Of a stretch of 64,000 bases of DNA, positions 11,098 through 33,482 are shown piece after piece (within the stretch, counting starts at the first letter, position 1; the number at the start of each line of letters is the position of its first letter). The notes under the pieces were generated by a model, which was not told where the DNA came from, did not search any database, and saw nothing but the letters and a program-made list of their open reading frames with translations. This DNA comes from Deinococcus aerius. GTDB lineage: Bacteria; Deinococcota; Deinococci; Deinococcales; Deinococcaceae. The DNA lies in NCBI RefSeq assembly GCF_002897375.1, contig NZ_BFAG01000009.1, forward strand, positions 151,909 to 215,908, written 5' to 3'. Both the position numbers and the translations under genes were made by a program.

Positions 11098-11538
11098 ATG
11101 CGCGCCGTCCTCCAGCGCGTCACCCGCGCGACCTGCACGGTCGAGGGCCGCGTCACCGGCGAGACCGGTCCCGGCTTCCTCGTCCTCCTCGGCGTGGCCC
11201 CGGGGGACACCCCCGAGACCGCCCGCACCCTCGCCGCCAAGATTGCCCGGCTGCGCGTCTTCGGCGACGAGGCGGGAAAGATGAACCGCAGCCTCCTCGA
11301 CCTCGGCGGGGGCATCCTCAGCATCAGCCAGTTCACCCTGTACGCCGACACCCGCCGCGGCAACCGCCCCAGCTTCACGGACGCCGCCCCACCCGACCAG
11401 GCCCGCGCCCTGTACGCCGAATTCAACGCGGCCCTGCGCGCCCACAGCCTCCCCGTCGGTGAGGGCGTCTTCGGCGCCCATATGACCCTCGACCTCACGA
11501 ACGACGGCCCCGTCACCCTGATCCTCGACGCCGAGTAA
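11098..11538 (+). CDS. dtd: D-aminoacyl-tRNA deacylase
   Basis: 146 residues. Hydrolyses D-aminoacyl-tRNAs (and Gly-tRNA-Ala), a translation proofreading step. Motifs: [10 protein letters not shown] (about 75-84) with the catalytic-pocket Ser-Gln, and TNDGPVTL near the C-terminus carrying the Gly-cisPro-type region. Length matches the family. It abuts the DUF1844 gene. The AATTAATACAA word overlaps its TAA stop codon. Confidence 0.95.
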   Translation: MRAVLQRVTRATCTVEGRVTGETGPGFLVLLGVAPGDTPETARTLAAKIARLRVFGDEAGKMNRSLLDLGGGILSISQFTLYADTRRGNRPSFTDAAPPDQARALYAEFNAALRAHSLPVGEGVFGAHMTLDLTNDGPVTLILDAE

Positions 11539-11548
11539 ATTAATACAA
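11538..11548 (+). repeat. AATTAATACAA word, copy 3 of 6
   Basis: Exact 11-mer whose first base is the last base of the dtd stop codon. Downstream is only a weak 4-bp hairpin (taga-ttgag-tcta), so here the word is not next to a strong stem. Confidence 0.9.
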
Positions 11549-11629
11549 GATAGATTGAGTCTAGCTGCAAGAACCCGCCGCCCCCACCCTTTCACCCGCC
11601 CCGCCGCGCCCACCGCTATCCTGCCCCGC

Positions 11630-12703
<1,074 letters not shown>

Positions 12704-12946
12704 GGCGGGCCTCCCGCACGCTGGAGCGCTGGCTCGGCCCGGCGGCGCAGGGCGAGCGCGGCCCCTCCGCGCCGTCCTGTGCCCCGACCTCCGGCCCCAC
12801 GCGGGTGACCCCGCATCAGCCCAGGACGTGAATCACCGCCGCCCCGGCGAGCGGGGCGCGGGCCTCCCAACCCCCGGCTTCCGCCCGGGAGCCCTGTACG
12901 CCCGGCTGAGGGGGCACGGGTCGCCTGCCCTTCGGCCCCCAAGCCC

Positions 12947-13813
12947 CTACCTCTCCCAGACCCAGCCCCCCGGCGCCGCCGCCACCCCCACCGCCCGCGG
13001 CCCGGTATGCACGTTCAGCACCGGATTCACCCCCGCAAAACCCGCCCACACGACCGGGTGCCGCGCCCCGATCGCCGCGAGCAGCGCGTCCGCATCCTCC
13101 CGGACGCTGCCGTACAGCAGCCCCAGCCGCAGCGGGGTGCCCTCCCCATACCGGGCCGTGACCTGGGCCGCGACGGCCTCGATGGCCCCCCGGTAACTCC
13201 GCGCCCGGCCCACGTTCGTGTACGTGCCCGTTTCCCGGTCCACCGTGATCACCGGCTTGAGGTTCAGCAGCCCCCCCAGCGTCGCCTGCACCCGCCCGAT
13301 GCGCCCGCCGCGCCGCAGGTACTCCAGCGTCTCGATGGTGAAGTACAGCTCCGTCTCGTCGTGCGTGCGCCGCACCCAGTCCAGCGCCGTCTCCAGCGTC
13401 TCACCCCGCCCCGCGGCCGTCACCGCCGCGTGGACCTGAAACGCCTGCGCCGCGCTGAGGGTCCGCGTGTCATGGACCCTCAGCGGAATCTCCGGCACCA
13501 GCGTCCGCGCCTGCTCCGCCGCGTTGCGGCTCCCCGAGAGCCCGCCGCTGATCGTCAAGGCCAGGACGGGCAGGCCCCCCTGACCCGCCCGGCGATACGC
13601 CTGTGCCCAGTCCTGCGGGGTGGGCTGGCTGGAGGTCGGGTGCGCCGGGTTCGTCCCCAACTCCCGGAACAGCGCCTCGCGGGTGATCTCGTCCATGCGG
13701 TACGTCGTGGAGCCGAAGGTCAGGCTGAAGGGCGCTACGGGCACGTCGTTCCGCAAATCCGCGAAGGCGTCCAGCCCACCGTCGGTGGCAATCGCGAAGG
13801 AGGGCGCGCTCAT
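12947..13813 (-). CDS. DegV family fatty-acid-binding protein
   Basis: 288 residues. DegV (FakB-type) proteins bind a fatty acid between two alpha/beta domains and present it to a kinase. Seen: [30 protein letters not shown] (fatty-acid carboxylate site), [44 protein letters not shown] (the strongly conserved family block). The start codon overlaps the stop of the upstream dehydrogenase gene by 4 nt (ATGA). No FakA kinase is nearby. A second, diverged DegV lies at 51786. Confidence 0.9.
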   Translation of the reverse strand: MSAPSFAIATDGGLDAFADLRNDVPVAPFSLTFGSTTYRMDEITREALFRELGTNPAHPTSSQPTPQDWAQAYRRAGQGGLPVLALTISGGLSGSRNAAEQARTLVPEIPLRVHDTRTLSAAQAFQVHAAVTAAGRGETLETALDWVRRTHDETELYFTIETLEYLRRGGRIGRVQATLGGLLNLKPVITVDRETGTYTNVGRARSYRGAIEAVAAQVTARYGEGTPLRLGLLYGSVREDADALLAAIGARHPVVWAGFAGVNPVLNVHTGPRAVGVAAAPGGWVWER

Positions 13814-14697
13814 CGCAGCTCCACAGCGTTCATCCGCTCGATCAGCCGCAGGGCGGCGGTGTGATCCACCTCCGGCCCGATGAGGGTGGCGGCGGCGCGG
13901 GTCAGGGCCTCGACCTGCATCAGCACGGGCGCGCTGGCCCCCGCCCCGCGCACCACGTCGGCGGCGATGCCCGCGTCCTTGGCGAGCAGGCCCAGCCCGA
14001 AGGTCGCGGGGAACTCGCGCGTCAGCACCCGCTGCCCAATTAGGTTCTGGGAGGCGTTGCTGCGCCCGCTGCTCGCATTGATGACCTCCAGCGCGGCCCC
14101 CAGGTTCACCCCCCCGCGGGCCAGCGCGGCCAGCCCCTCGCCCGTCGCCCACAGGGTCACCGCGAGCAGCGCGTTGTTCACGGCCTTCACCGCGAAGCCC
14201 GCGCCCACCCCGCCCACGTGCACCACCGTGCCCGCGAAGGCGAAGTCATCGCGCACCGCGTTCAGCGCCCCCGCGTCCCCCCCGACCATCACCGTCAACC
14301 GCCCAGCCCGCGCCCCCGCCGTGCCCCCGCTCACCGGGGCGTCCAGAAAAGTCACGCCCCGTTCCGACAACCGCTCCGCCTGCCGCCGCGCCGCCTCCGG
14401 GTGGCCGCTCGTGCAGTCCACCCAGATGGTGCCGGGCCGCAACGTCCCCTCCAGTTCGCCCAGCATGCCGTCCACCTCCGCGCTCGTGGGCAGGCAGGTG
14501 AAGACCACGTCGGCCCCCGCCACCCCGCTCAACTCCACCGCCTCGCTGCCGAACTCTCGGGCGTGTGCCCCCGCCTTTTCCCGCGTGCGGTTCCACACCA
14601 GCGTGTGCCCACCCGTTTCCCCCGCGCGCCGCGCGAGGTGCCCCGCCATCGGCCAGCCCATCGCGCCCAGTCCCAGAAATGCCAGCGTTTTGCCCAT
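13810..14697 (-). CDS. NAD(P)-dependent beta-hydroxyacid dehydrogenase (3-hydroxyisobutyrate dehydrogenase type)
   Basis: 295 residues. Rossmann motif [15 protein letters not shown] (about 5-19), substrate-binding block [22 protein letters not shown], and the catalytic-Lys helix [15 protein letters not shown]. The family oxidises 3-hydroxyisobutyrate, tartronate semialdehyde or similar; substrate cannot be told. TAGCCT ends 6 nt before the ATG, so leaderless. Translationally coupled to the DegV gene (4-nt overlap), an association without an obvious biochemical reason. Confidence 0.88.
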   Translation of the reverse strand: MGKTLAFLGLGAMGWPMAGHLARRAGETGGHTLVWNRTREKAGAHAREFGSEAVELSGVAGADVVFTCLPTSAEVDGMLGELEGTLRPGTIWVDCTSGHPEAARRQAERLSERGVTFLDAPVSGGTAGARAGRLTVMVGGDAGALNAVRDDFAFAGTVVHVGGVGAGFAVKAVNNALLAVTLWATGEGLAALARGGVNLGAALEVINASSGRSNASQNLIGQRVLTREFPATFGLGLLAKDAGIAADVVRGAGASAPVLMQVEALTRAAATLIGPEVDHTAALRLIERMNAVELR

Positions 14698-14780
14698 GGA
14701 GCCAGGCTAGGGCGGCCCCGCCGCCTGGCCCCGAACTCTGAACCGAGTCCAGAAAGGCGGCGGCGCGTATCCTGCCCCCC

Positions 14781-15636
14781 GTGTTCCAGGCCCTCCTCAA
14801 CGTCGTGCTGCCCGTCGTGCTCGTGGCGGGGGTGGGGGCGCTCCTCGCCCGGCGCTTCACCCTCAGCCAGGACACGCTGGGCAAGGTCAGCCTGAACGGC
14901 CTCACGCCCGCCCTGGCGCTCAGCAGCCTGCTGGGCACGACCGTTGGGGTGGGGGAGGGCCTGCACCTCGCCGCCGCCTATTTCGCCCTGGCCCTGGGCG
15001 GGGTGCTCCTCGCCTTTCTCGCCACGCGCGGCGTCCCGAGTGCCACCCGCCGCGCCGTCATGGCGAGCGTCGCCACCTTGCAACAACGGCAACTTCGGGC
15101 TGCCGGTCGCCCTCTTCGCGCTGGGGCAGCCGGGGCTGGACCAGGCGGTCGTGATCTTCCTGTGTTCGGTCGTCCTCACCTTCACGCTGGGACCGCTGCT
15201 GTACGGCTCGGCGGGGGGAGCGCGGGCAGGGCTGCTCGCCGTCGCCCGGCTGCCCGTCGTGTGGTGCATCGCCGCCGCGCTGCTCGTGCGGCTGCTGCAT
15301 GTCCCCGTCCCGCTGGGGCTGCGGCGCGGCATCGACCTGCTGGGGCAGGCCGCGCTCCCGATGGTGCTCCTGTCGCTGGGGATTCAGCTCGGGCAGGCGG
15401 GGCGGCTCTCGCTCACCGGGCCGGTGTTCACCGCCGTCTCGCTGAGGGGGCTCGGCCTTCAGGGGCTGGTCCTGGCCTCGGCGATGCCGACCGCCGTGAA
15501 TGCCTTTCTGCTGGCGCGGGAGTATGGGGCGGATTCGGAGACGGTCGCCAGCGCGGTGGCGCTCAGCACGTTGGCGAGTCTGCTCACGGCGGCGCTGGTG
15601 GTGGCGCTGCTTCCGCGGATCGGGGAGCTGGGGTGA
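14781..15636 (+). pseudogene. AEC-family transporter interrupted by a frameshift
   Basis: Hydrophobic auxin-efflux-carrier-type permease. Frame 1 starts at the GTG at 14781 (TATCCT ends 7 nt upstream) and encodes the first three helices up to MASVATL. One extra base near 15081 then moves the protein to another frame, where [16 protein letters not shown], the conserved helix-4 motif of the family, and the remaining helices follow intact to the stop at 15636. Removing one C at 15081 restores a ~284-residue protein. Either a recent pseudogene, programmed frameshift or sequencing error; the rest of the gene shows no decay. Confidence 0.85.
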
Positions 15637-15699
15637 GGGTGGGACCTTCACGGTTGGGCTTTTGGTGGAGGGAGGGGCAGGGTATCTTGCCGCGGTTTA

Positions 15700-16012
15700 C
15701 CCCCACCCCCCCAACCCCCCTGCCCCCACCGGGGGCGACGACTCCGCCGCGCGGGGCGGCCCGCGCGTTGACGCCAGGCTCGCTGACGTGTCTCTCCTCT
15801 AAGTAGAGGGGGGAGCTTTCCGCTGCGCTCGGCAAGGGGCTCGCCCATCACGCCTGTGGCCGTCCTCTTCTACCCGGAAGGTTTGATCTTGCTGCATTCT
15901 GAGCCGCTCGCCCACCGTCTCGCTGCGCGAGCAAGGCGGGGTGAAGGCGGTGCGAGCGCAAGTTCCTTGTGGGGATGGGCCGTCCGCAATAGACGGTTTT
16001 GGGAAGCAGAAG
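15700..16012 (+). repeat. Dispersed intergenic repeat, copy B
   Basis: Same order of blocks as copy A (5820-6056), with about 80 extra bases (roughly 15728-15805, GC-rich hairpins) between the C-rich lead and the gggggagctttccgctgc block. Near-identical to copy C over aggtttgatcttgctgca and the following 100 bp. Ends with ccgtc-cgcaata-gacgg followed by tttt. It occupies most of the 530-bp gap 15637-16167; the remaining 16013-16167 holds no gene that I can support. Confidence 0.85.
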
Positions 16013-16167
16013 CTTCGGCTGGGATGTCTTCCAGGTGCTGCTCAGGACTTTTCGGCGGGCAGGACCAGTTCGCCGCGACTTTGCTGGCCTATGCATCCGG
16101 CAGGTCCGGTGCCCGGAGGCCCGCCTTCGAGGGTCGGCCTTCCGTTCGGTTCTGGGGTCATCGTGCC

Positions 16168-16563
16168 TCACGTGCGGGGATCATGCGGGTCCACGCCTTC
16201 CACATATACCCATGCGCCGTTCAATCTTACGAACGTGCTGCGCTCGTGCATACGGTGCCCGCGACCAGCCACCCGCAGCGTCGCGGAGAATTCCACCTCG
16301 TTGCCCTCCGCGCGGTGAATCTTGAGCCCCAGGTAGCGCGTGTCATCTTCTTCCGAACTGAGGTCCGGCGGGCAGGTGTCCGGGTGCCACGTCCGCCGCA
16401 CGTACTCCGTGTCGCGCAGGGCGTAGGCCGTGTAGCGCGAGCGCATCAGCGCCTCGGGTGTCTCGGCGGGCCGCTCGCCGCGGTGCCGGGGGCCGCAGCA
16501 CGCGCCGTAGGAGCGCCCCGAGCCGCAGGGGCAGGGCTTCAGGGCCGGGAAGGGGAGAGGCAT
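16168..16563 (-). CDS. YchJ/SEC-C motif protein
   Basis: 131 residues. Begins with the SEC-C zinc motif ([14 protein letters not shown], residues about 10-23), then the YchJ block [25 protein letters not shown] and an NTF2-like half ([24 protein letters not shown]). YchJ-type proteins are of unknown function; SEC-C is a metal-binding module also found in SecA. TATGCT ends 7 nt before the ATG. Divergent from the rRNA/tRNA methylase gene, with only 33 bp between starts. Confidence 0.88.
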   Translation of the reverse strand: MPLPFPALKPCPCGSGRSYGACCGPRHRGERPAETPEALMRSRYTAYALRDTEYVRRTWHPDTCPPDLSSEEDDTRYLGLKIHRAEGNEVEFSATLRVAGRGHRMHERSTFVRLNGAWVYVEGVDPHDPRT

Positions 16564-16596
16564 CCCGCCGAGCATAGCGGGCATACTGGGGACCCG

Positions 16597-17388
<792 letters not shown>

Positions 17389-17426
17389 GCCAAACACGGG
17401 GCCGGAAGCGGTGTTAGCCTGCCCCC

Positions 17427-19253
<1,827 letters not shown>

Positions 19254-19363
19254 GGACCACCGCCTGACCCGTTTCCCGCACACTGTGGGGTGAACATGCC
19301 CGACCGTTTCATCCCACGTACGGGGAGTGGCCCGCTCCCCCTGCCCGGCCACCGGGGCGCCCC

Positions 19364-20200
19364 ATGATCCTGCGCCGCGTGCTGGGCGTCCTCTTCGGCC
19401 TGCTCGTGGTCCTGGCGCTCGCGGGCTGGATCGGCCTCCAGTTCCCGCCCACCCCGTTCCCCGCTGCGGCGGGGAACGCGGCGGGGCGCGCGTCCACCCC
19501 GGAGGTCGTGCCGATCCCCGCGGGTCTCCCCGGGCCCGTGGAACGCTTCTACCGCCAGACCTACGGCGACTGGGTCCCGGTGATCACCAGCGCCGTGATC
19601 ACGGGCCGGGCTGGCCTGCGCCCCCTGCCCTGGGTCCCCACCATTCAGGGCCGCTTCCGCTTCACCCACGAGGCGGGCCGCAACTACCGCCACGCCGTGG
19701 AAGCGACGTGGTACGGGCGGCCCTTCCTGCAATTTGACGAGTCCTACCTGGGCGGGGTGAGCCGCCAGGAAACCCCCTTCGGCTCCAACGCCAACGATCC
19801 CGAGGGCGCCCAGGCCGCCAACCTCGCCCTGTGGGCCGAGGCCGTCTGGTTTCCCGCCCTCTACCTCACCGACCCCCGCGTGCGCTGGGAGTCGCTGGAC
19901 GACGACACCGCCGTGCTGAGCGTGCCCTTCGGGGACGACCGCGAGCGCTTTCTCGTCCGCTTCGACCCGGCGACCGGGCGCCCGTTCCTCCTGGAGGCCA
20001 TGCGCTACAAGGATGTGAGCAACCCCAACAAGGTCCTGTGGCTGGCCCAGATCCGGGAGTGGGGCGCCTACGGGGGCGTCAACCTGCCCCGCACCGTCAC
20101 CTTCACCTGGGCCGACGAGGGCCGCCCCTCGGAAACCTTGACGGCAGAAGACATCGACTACAACGTGGACGTGGTTCCTGCTCTCCGGGGAAGCGGGTGA
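19364..20200 (+). CDS. Membrane-anchored protein, DUF6544-like
   Basis: 278 residues: one N-terminal transmembrane segment (about 8-26) then an external domain. The segment PIPAGLPGPVERFYRQTYGDWVPVITSAVITGRAGLRPLPWVP and a C-terminal VNLPRTVTFTW are like the DUF6544 (formerly DUF6920) family, in which LP-PV-RYL-type starts recur; this match is from memory and moderate. No catalytic motif. The start region has no clear Shine-Dalgarno. Role unknown. Confidence 0.65.
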   Translation: MILRRVLGVLFGLLVVLALAGWIGLQFPPTPFPAAAGNAAGRASTPEVVPIPAGLPGPVERFYRQTYGDWVPVITSAVITGRAGLRPLPWVPTIQGRFRFTHEAGRNYRHAVEATWYGRPFLQFDESYLGGVSRQETPFGSNANDPEGAQAANLALWAEAVWFPALYLTDPRVRWESLDDDTAVLSVPFGDDRERFLVRFDPATGRPFLLEAMRYKDVSNPNKVLWLAQIREWGAYGGVNLPRTVTFTWADEGRPSETLTAEDIDYNVDVVPALRGSG

Positions 20201-20267
20201 GGGAGCAGATACCCCGAAGAAAAGGTTCACAAGCTAATAGCTAGAGAACAGTTTCACTTGTTTTCCG

Positions 20268-20293
20268 CGAAAAGAGGGCGGATTTCCCCGCCC
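20268..20293 (-). terminator. Terminator after ybjN-like gene
   Basis: Minus-strand stem GGGCGG-ggaaat-CCGCCC followed by TCTTTTC, beginning 7 nt after the stop codon at 20300. The AT-rich stretch 20201-20267 shows nothing else I can name. Confidence 0.7.
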
Positions 20294-20299
20294 CCTTCC

Positions 20300-20761
<462 letters not shown>

Positions 20762-20828
20762 CGAAACTCCTCCTCTTAGGGGGTGAAACCCGGGCCGATT
20801 CTAACACCCGGCCCGGGTCCGGGGTGCC

Positions 20829-21160
20829 TCAGGGCCGCGAGAGCACCCGCACCGTCACCGGGGCCACCCCTGAGGACAGGATGCCCAGCCGCGCCGCCGC
20901 CGTGCGGGACAGGTCGATCACCCGCGCGGCGCTCCCAAACGGCCCCCGGTCGTTGATCATCACGTCCACCGAGCGGCCCGTGCCCCGGTGCGTCACCCGC
21001 ACCCAGGTCTCGAAGGGCAGGGTTCGGTGCGCCGCCGTCATGCGGGTGTGGGGGTTGTACCGCCCGCCGTAGTACACCGCTTGGCCCCGCTGAAGTGAAC
21101 TCGCCCCCGCCCCGCCCAGAAACGGAGACGCCAGGAGGACCCCCGCCAGCGCCAGCGCCC

Positions 21161-21164
<4 letters not shown>
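20829..21164 (-). CDS. RlpA-like double-psi beta-barrel protein
   Basis: 111 residues with signal peptide. RlpA/DPBB core: [42 protein letters not shown] and [25 protein letters not shown] (the NDRGPF motif and final Asp are the hallmarks). Family members are septal lytic transglycosylases cutting denuded glycan; short, lacking a SPOR domain. GTG start shares 4 nt (GTGA) with the stop of the M24 peptidase gene upstream, so the two are coupled. Confidence 0.88.
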
Positions 21165-22207
<1,043 letters not shown>

Positions 22208-22221
22208 ACGGCGGAAGGTAA

Positions 22222-24425
<2,204 letters not shown>

Positions 24426-24433
24426 GCTGGACC

Positions 24434-24476
24434 GGGAGGGGCCGGGGCAACATGGCTCCGGCCCCTCCCCCTTTTT
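24434..24476 (+). terminator. Intrinsic terminator of sucCD
   Basis: Perfect 12-bp stem (gggaggggccgg / ccggcccctccc), 12-nt loop, then cctttttcc. Textbook Rho-independent form. Confidence 0.92.
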
Positions 24477-24536
24477 CCTCAACCCAGCGTCATTTTTCGT
24501 CACACACCCGTCAGCCCGGCGCGTAGACTGGGGGGT

Positions 24537-25118
24537 ATGAAGCGCCCTTCCCCCCTGGTGCTGGCCCTTCTCGCGGCGGCGCTCCTCGCCCCCTCCGGTG
24601 CCGCCCTGACCGTGACGGGGAAGGTCGAGGGCACGGTCCCCGCGGACACCCGGGTGAGCGGCTGGGCCGTCAGCGCCTCCGGCCAGCCCGTGCAGGAGAT
24701 CGTGAGCGTGCCCGTGAACGGCGGCCAGTTTCGCCTGGAAATTCCCGGTGCCTCCCCCAGTTTCCGCGCCCAGACCGCACTGAATGCCCAGAACGTTACC
24801 TGGCCCGGCGTGCTCGACCCGGTCACGGTGAGCGCCGAGACCCAGACCGCCGAACTCAAGTTCTTCACCTACCGTGACGCCAACCGCAACGGCCAGAACG
24901 ACGAGGGCGAGGAACTGCGTGAGGTCACCCTGAACGCCGGGCGCGGCTCGCTCTTCGTCGTCTGGGTCAACTCCGACGTGGCCGTCAAGGCCAGCCGCGG
25001 GTATCAGGTCGCCCTCAAGCGCGGCTGGAACGCCTTTGTGGTGGAGGTCGGCCGCGCGGTGAAGGTTGCGCCGTTCAGGGACGGCGTGGCCGCCGTAAGT
25101 CTGAGCCTGGGCCGCTGA
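24537..25118 (+). CDS. Secreted protein with Ca-binding-like loop, unknown function
   Basis: 193 residues, signal peptide ending SGAAL. Predicted beta-sandwich: [36 protein letters not shown]. The segment [16 protein letters not shown] is a DxNxDG/dockerin-like calcium loop (D-N-N-Q-D-E pattern), typical of secreted adhesion or SdrD-like B domains. TAGACT ends 7 nt before the ATG (leaderless). A 15-bp hairpin follows. Function unknown. Confidence 0.75.
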   Translation: MKRPSPLVLALLAAALLAPSGAALTVTGKVEGTVPADTRVSGWAVSASGQPVQEIVSVPVNGGQFRLEIPGASPSFRAQTALNAQNVTWPGVLDPVTVSAETQTAELKFFTYRDANRNGQNDEGEELREVTLNAGRGSLFVVWVNSDVAVKASRGYQVALKRGWNAFVVEVGRAVKVAPFRDGVAAVSLSLGR

Positions 25119-25129
25119 ACGGGATGGTT

Positions 25130-25173
25130 GGAGGGCCGCCTGATCTGCTCCTCACAGCATCAGGCGGCCCTCC
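25130..25173. terminator. 15-bp hairpin after the secreted-protein gene
   Basis: Perfect 15-bp stem (ggagggccgcctgat / atcaggcggccctcc) with a 14-nt loop, 11 nt after the stop codon. No T-tract on either strand. Lies between convergent genes. Confidence 0.6.
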
Positions 25174-25187
25174 AGCCTACCTGAGTA

Positions 25188-25235
25188 GAACAACAAAAAA
25201 TTCACGATCAAATCTATCGTGAATCTATTCACTTG
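25188..25235 (+). promoter_or_regulatory. TTCACG/CGTGAA palindromic element, copy 1
   Basis: AT-rich island containing TTCACGAT (25201-25208), a 7-nt gap and ATCGTGAA (25216-25223), preceded by an A-run and followed by TCTATTCACT. The same assembly, in opposite orientation, occurs at 34791-34830 with a 19-bp block differing at only two positions (TATCGTGAATCT-WW-TCACT). It lies between convergent gene ends, so not an obvious operator of a neighbour. Confidence 0.6.
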
Positions 25236-25276
25236 AGTGCTGAAGAGCCAAAGGGGAAGGGGGGCCTCCCCCTCCC

Positions 25277-28317
<3,041 letters not shown>

Positions 28318-28349
28318 AACCCTGGAAGTGTAGCAGGGAGCGGTCAGCG

Positions 28350-28399
28350 GGAAAAAATAGGGGAGAGGGCGGCCCCACGCGGGTAGGCCGCCCTCTCCC
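28350..28399 (-). terminator. Intrinsic terminator after lipoprotein gene 28408-28776
   Basis: Perfect 14-bp stem (gggagagggcggcc / ggccgccctctccc), 11-nt loop, then on the minus strand CTATTTTTTCCC. Separates the lipoprotein gene from hisS-aspS. Confidence 0.92.
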
Positions 28400-28407
28400 A
28401 AAGGGCC

Positions 28408-28807
<400 letters not shown>

Positions 28808-28814
28808 GCCCCAG

Positions 28815-29795
28815 ATGACGGGTCAAACCACCCCCCCTGTTGGGGAAAATGCCACATCCCCGGACGGGGGCGCGAGTCTGGCGGGCAAGCGCGTGCTCGT
28901 CGTCTTCAACCCCCGCAGCGGCCAGGGGGAGAGCACCCTCCCCGCCTTCGTGGAGCGGCTGCGGGCCGGGGGCGCCGAGGTCACCGAGCGCGAACTCCAG
29001 CCGGATACCCCCATGTCCGAGTACGTCTCCGACTTGACAAACCACGATTGCCTCGTCGGGGCGGGGGGGGACGGCACCGTGAGCAGCCTCGCCTACGCCG
29101 CCCGCTACACCGACGTGCCGCTCCTCGCCTACCCGGCGGGCACCGCGAACCTGATCGCGCAGAACCTGGGCCTGCCGCGGGACCCCGCCGCGCTCGCGGA
29201 CATCCTCGCGGACGGGCATACCGTGCGGGTGGATCTGGGCGAAGTGGAGGTCAAGGGCGAGAAGAGCGGCTTTGCCATGCTCGCCGGGGCGGGGGCGGAC
29301 GCCGCCATGATCCGCGACTCCGAGGACCTCAAGGAGCGGTTCGGCGCGATGGCCTACGTCCTGAGCGCGATGAAGCAGCTCAGCCCCAAAAAGACGACCT
29401 TCCACCTCGTCCTCGACGGCGAGCCGCGGGAGTTCGAGGGCATCGGCGTCATGGTGGCGAACTTCGGCATGGCGAACTACCGCCTGCCCATCACCAGTGA
29501 CATCAGCCCGTCGGACGGCCGCTTCACCGTCGTCCTGCTCAAGGCCGGAAACATCCTGCGGCTGGTCCCGAACCTGATCGATTCCGTCCGGGTCAAGCTC
29601 AACCTGGGTGACCCCCTGTTCAGCGGCAACCTGGAGACCCTCTCGGCCAAGACCGTCACCGTGGACGCCGACGAACCCTTTCCCCTCCAGTACGACGGCG
29701 AACTGCACGTGGAGACCACCCCCTTCACCGCCAGCATCCTGCCGGGCGCGATCCGCTTCCTGACGCCGGTAAGAAAGGCCGATCTGGACACCTGA
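28815..29795 (+). CDS. Diacylglycerol/lipid kinase family protein (YegS/DgkB-like)
   Basis: 326 residues. Catalytic-domain motifs [14 protein letters not shown] (about 27-40), [15 protein letters not shown] (GGDGT at 84-88, nucleotide binding) and [14 protein letters not shown]-terminal beta-sandwich with [13 protein letters not shown]. Phosphorylates diacylglycerol or a related lipid at the membrane, recycling head-group turnover products. The N-terminal 20 residues are low complexity, so the start may be further in. Confidence 0.9.
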   Translation: MTGQTTPPVGENATSPDGGASLAGKRVLVVFNPRSGQGESTLPAFVERLRAGGAEVTERELQPDTPMSEYVSDLTNHDCLVGAGGDGTVSSLAYAARYTDVPLLAYPAGTANLIAQNLGLPRDPAALADILADGHTVRVDLGEVEVKGEKSGFAMLAGAGADAAMIRDSEDLKERFGAMAYVLSAMKQLSPKKTTFHLVLDGEPREFEGIGVMVANFGMANYRLPITSDISPSDGRFTVVLLKAGNILRLVPNLIDSVRVKLNLGDPLFSGNLETLSAKTVTVDADEPFPLQYDGELHVETTPFTASILPGAIRFLTPVRKADLDT

Positions 29796-30138
29796 AGGAT
29801 ATTCCTGGTCTCAGACTCCCTTTTCCGGCTTCCCCACAGGAAGGCTAGGAAGGGGCCTCGAACGGTTCCCGAGGGTTCAGGAGGGGGCAAACGGCGGGCG
29901 ACTCCGGGAGGCCAGTCGCGGAGAGCGGGTCATCCTTGGCGCGGTTGCGCGGCTCACGGACGATGGTGAGGTTCTATCGCATGTTTCGGGTTTCCTTGGG
30001 GAGCGGGCTGACGTGATGACCCGCCTAGCCGAAGGTGTCCGGCGGGCCGAGCGAGGAGGCGCACCTCGCCACAAGAGAGACACCGCCTCTACCGCTCCAG
30101 GTCCACCCTCTACTCCTGATAATTTGAGTTCTGCGGAG
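29796..30138. other. Intergenic region with no recognised gene
   Basis: About 340 bp between the lipid kinase and the recombinase. It contains short GC-rich inverted repeats (ccttttccgg...aggaagg region near 29820-29860) but no convincing coding frame, hairpin-T terminator or repeat shared with the rest of the window. Becomes AT-richer toward the recombinase promoter. Confidence 0.5.
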
Positions 30139-30150
30139 TATAGTGGTCCT

Positions 30151-31203
<1,053 letters not shown>

Positions 31204-31216
31204 GGCTCTCCCCCAC

Positions 31217-32647
<1,431 letters not shown>

Positions 32648-32723
32648 CGGGCCATGATAGGGCGGGCCAAATTTGGGAAATGCGGCAGCGGGCGGGCGGG
32701 CTTTGCACTAGCATGGGGGCACC

Positions 32724-33428
32724 TTGAGACTGGCGTTTATCAGTGACCTCCACGGCAACATTCACGCGCTGACGGCCGTGAAGCGCTTCCTTTCCGAGAA
32801 CGTGGTGAACGGGGTCGTCGTGGTCGGCGATCTGGTCGGCTACGGCGCCTCGCCGGGGCCCGTGATCGACTTCGTGCGCCGCGAGGGCTGGCAGACCGGC
32901 CTGGGCTCCAGCGACCTGCGGGTGGCCCTGGAACTGGGCGAGCGCCCCGCGCGCGGGGGCGTCGCTGACCAGATCCTGGAGTGGACGCGCAAGGTGCTCT
33001 CGCCCGATCAGCGCGACTTCCTGCGCCGCTTGCCCCCCGGTGGCCGCCTGATGACCCCGGTGGGGCGGGTGCGCTTCTTCCACGGCTCGCCCCACGCCCC
33101 CGAGCAGCGGCTCGACCTGATGGCCCCCGAGCGCGAGCTGGAGGACCTGGCCGAGGCGCTGGGCGCGCGGGTGATCGTGGCGGGCGGCTCGCACATCCCG
33201 TTCGTGCGGGTGGTCAGTGAGACGACCTTCGTGGACCCCGGCTCGGTGGGCCTGAGCCTGAACAGCGAGCCGGGGGCGGACGTGGCCCTGATCGACTGCG
33301 TGGGCCGCAAACCCCGGGTCACCCTGCACAAGGTGCCCTACGACTACGCCTCCTCCGCCTTCGACATCCTGGCGTGGAACCTGCCGCCGGTGGTGGCGGA
33401 CGTGATCCGCACGGGGCGGATGGGGTAG
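32724..33428 (+). CDS. Metallophosphoesterase, YfcE/MJ0936-like with degenerate motif
   Basis: 234 residues from a TTG start (TAGCAT ends 9 nt upstream). Motifs: [12 protein letters not shown] (DxH), [12 protein letters not shown] (GDxxxYG), HGSPHAP and GGSHIPF (GxHxxF). The central GNHD/GNHE motif is replaced by GLGSSDLRV, losing the Asn and His that normally bind metal and phosphate. Could be catalytically altered or a binding protein. Convergent with the aminotransferase gene. Confidence 0.8.
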   Translation: MRLAFISDLHGNIHALTAVKRFLSENVVNGVVVVGDLVGYGASPGPVIDFVRREGWQTGLGSSDLRVALELGERPARGGVADQILEWTRKVLSPDQRDFLRRLPPGGRLMTPVGRVRFFHGSPHAPEQRLDLMAPERELEDLAEALGARVIVAGGSHIPFVRVVSETTFVDPGSVGLSLNSEPGADVALIDCVGRKPRVTLHKVPYDYASSAFDILAWNLPPVVADVIRTGRMG

Positions 33429-33430
33429 GC

Positions 33431-33480
33431 GGGGAGTGGCCCGTGGGCAGTGGGCTCGATCTTTCCCACTCCCCACTGCC
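33431..33480. terminator. Alternative stem-loops between convergent genes
   Basis: Two overlapping perfect stems are possible: ggggagtgg with ccactcccc (33431-33439/33466-33474), or ggcagtggg with cccactgcc (33446-33454/33472-33480). They share bases, so only one can form at a time. Loop contains ctttccc. Likely bidirectional terminator. Confidence 0.5.
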
Positions 33481-33482
33481 GG

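Noticed and set aside
15856..16596. N-terminal extension of the SpoU methylase
   Set aside because: Open only because repeat copy B and the antisense of YchJ stay open in that frame; methylase homology begins at 16597.
20201..20267. Third TTCACG element near 20230-20260
   Set aside because: Contains TTCAC and agaacag but no CGTGAA arm, so similarity is not beyond chance.
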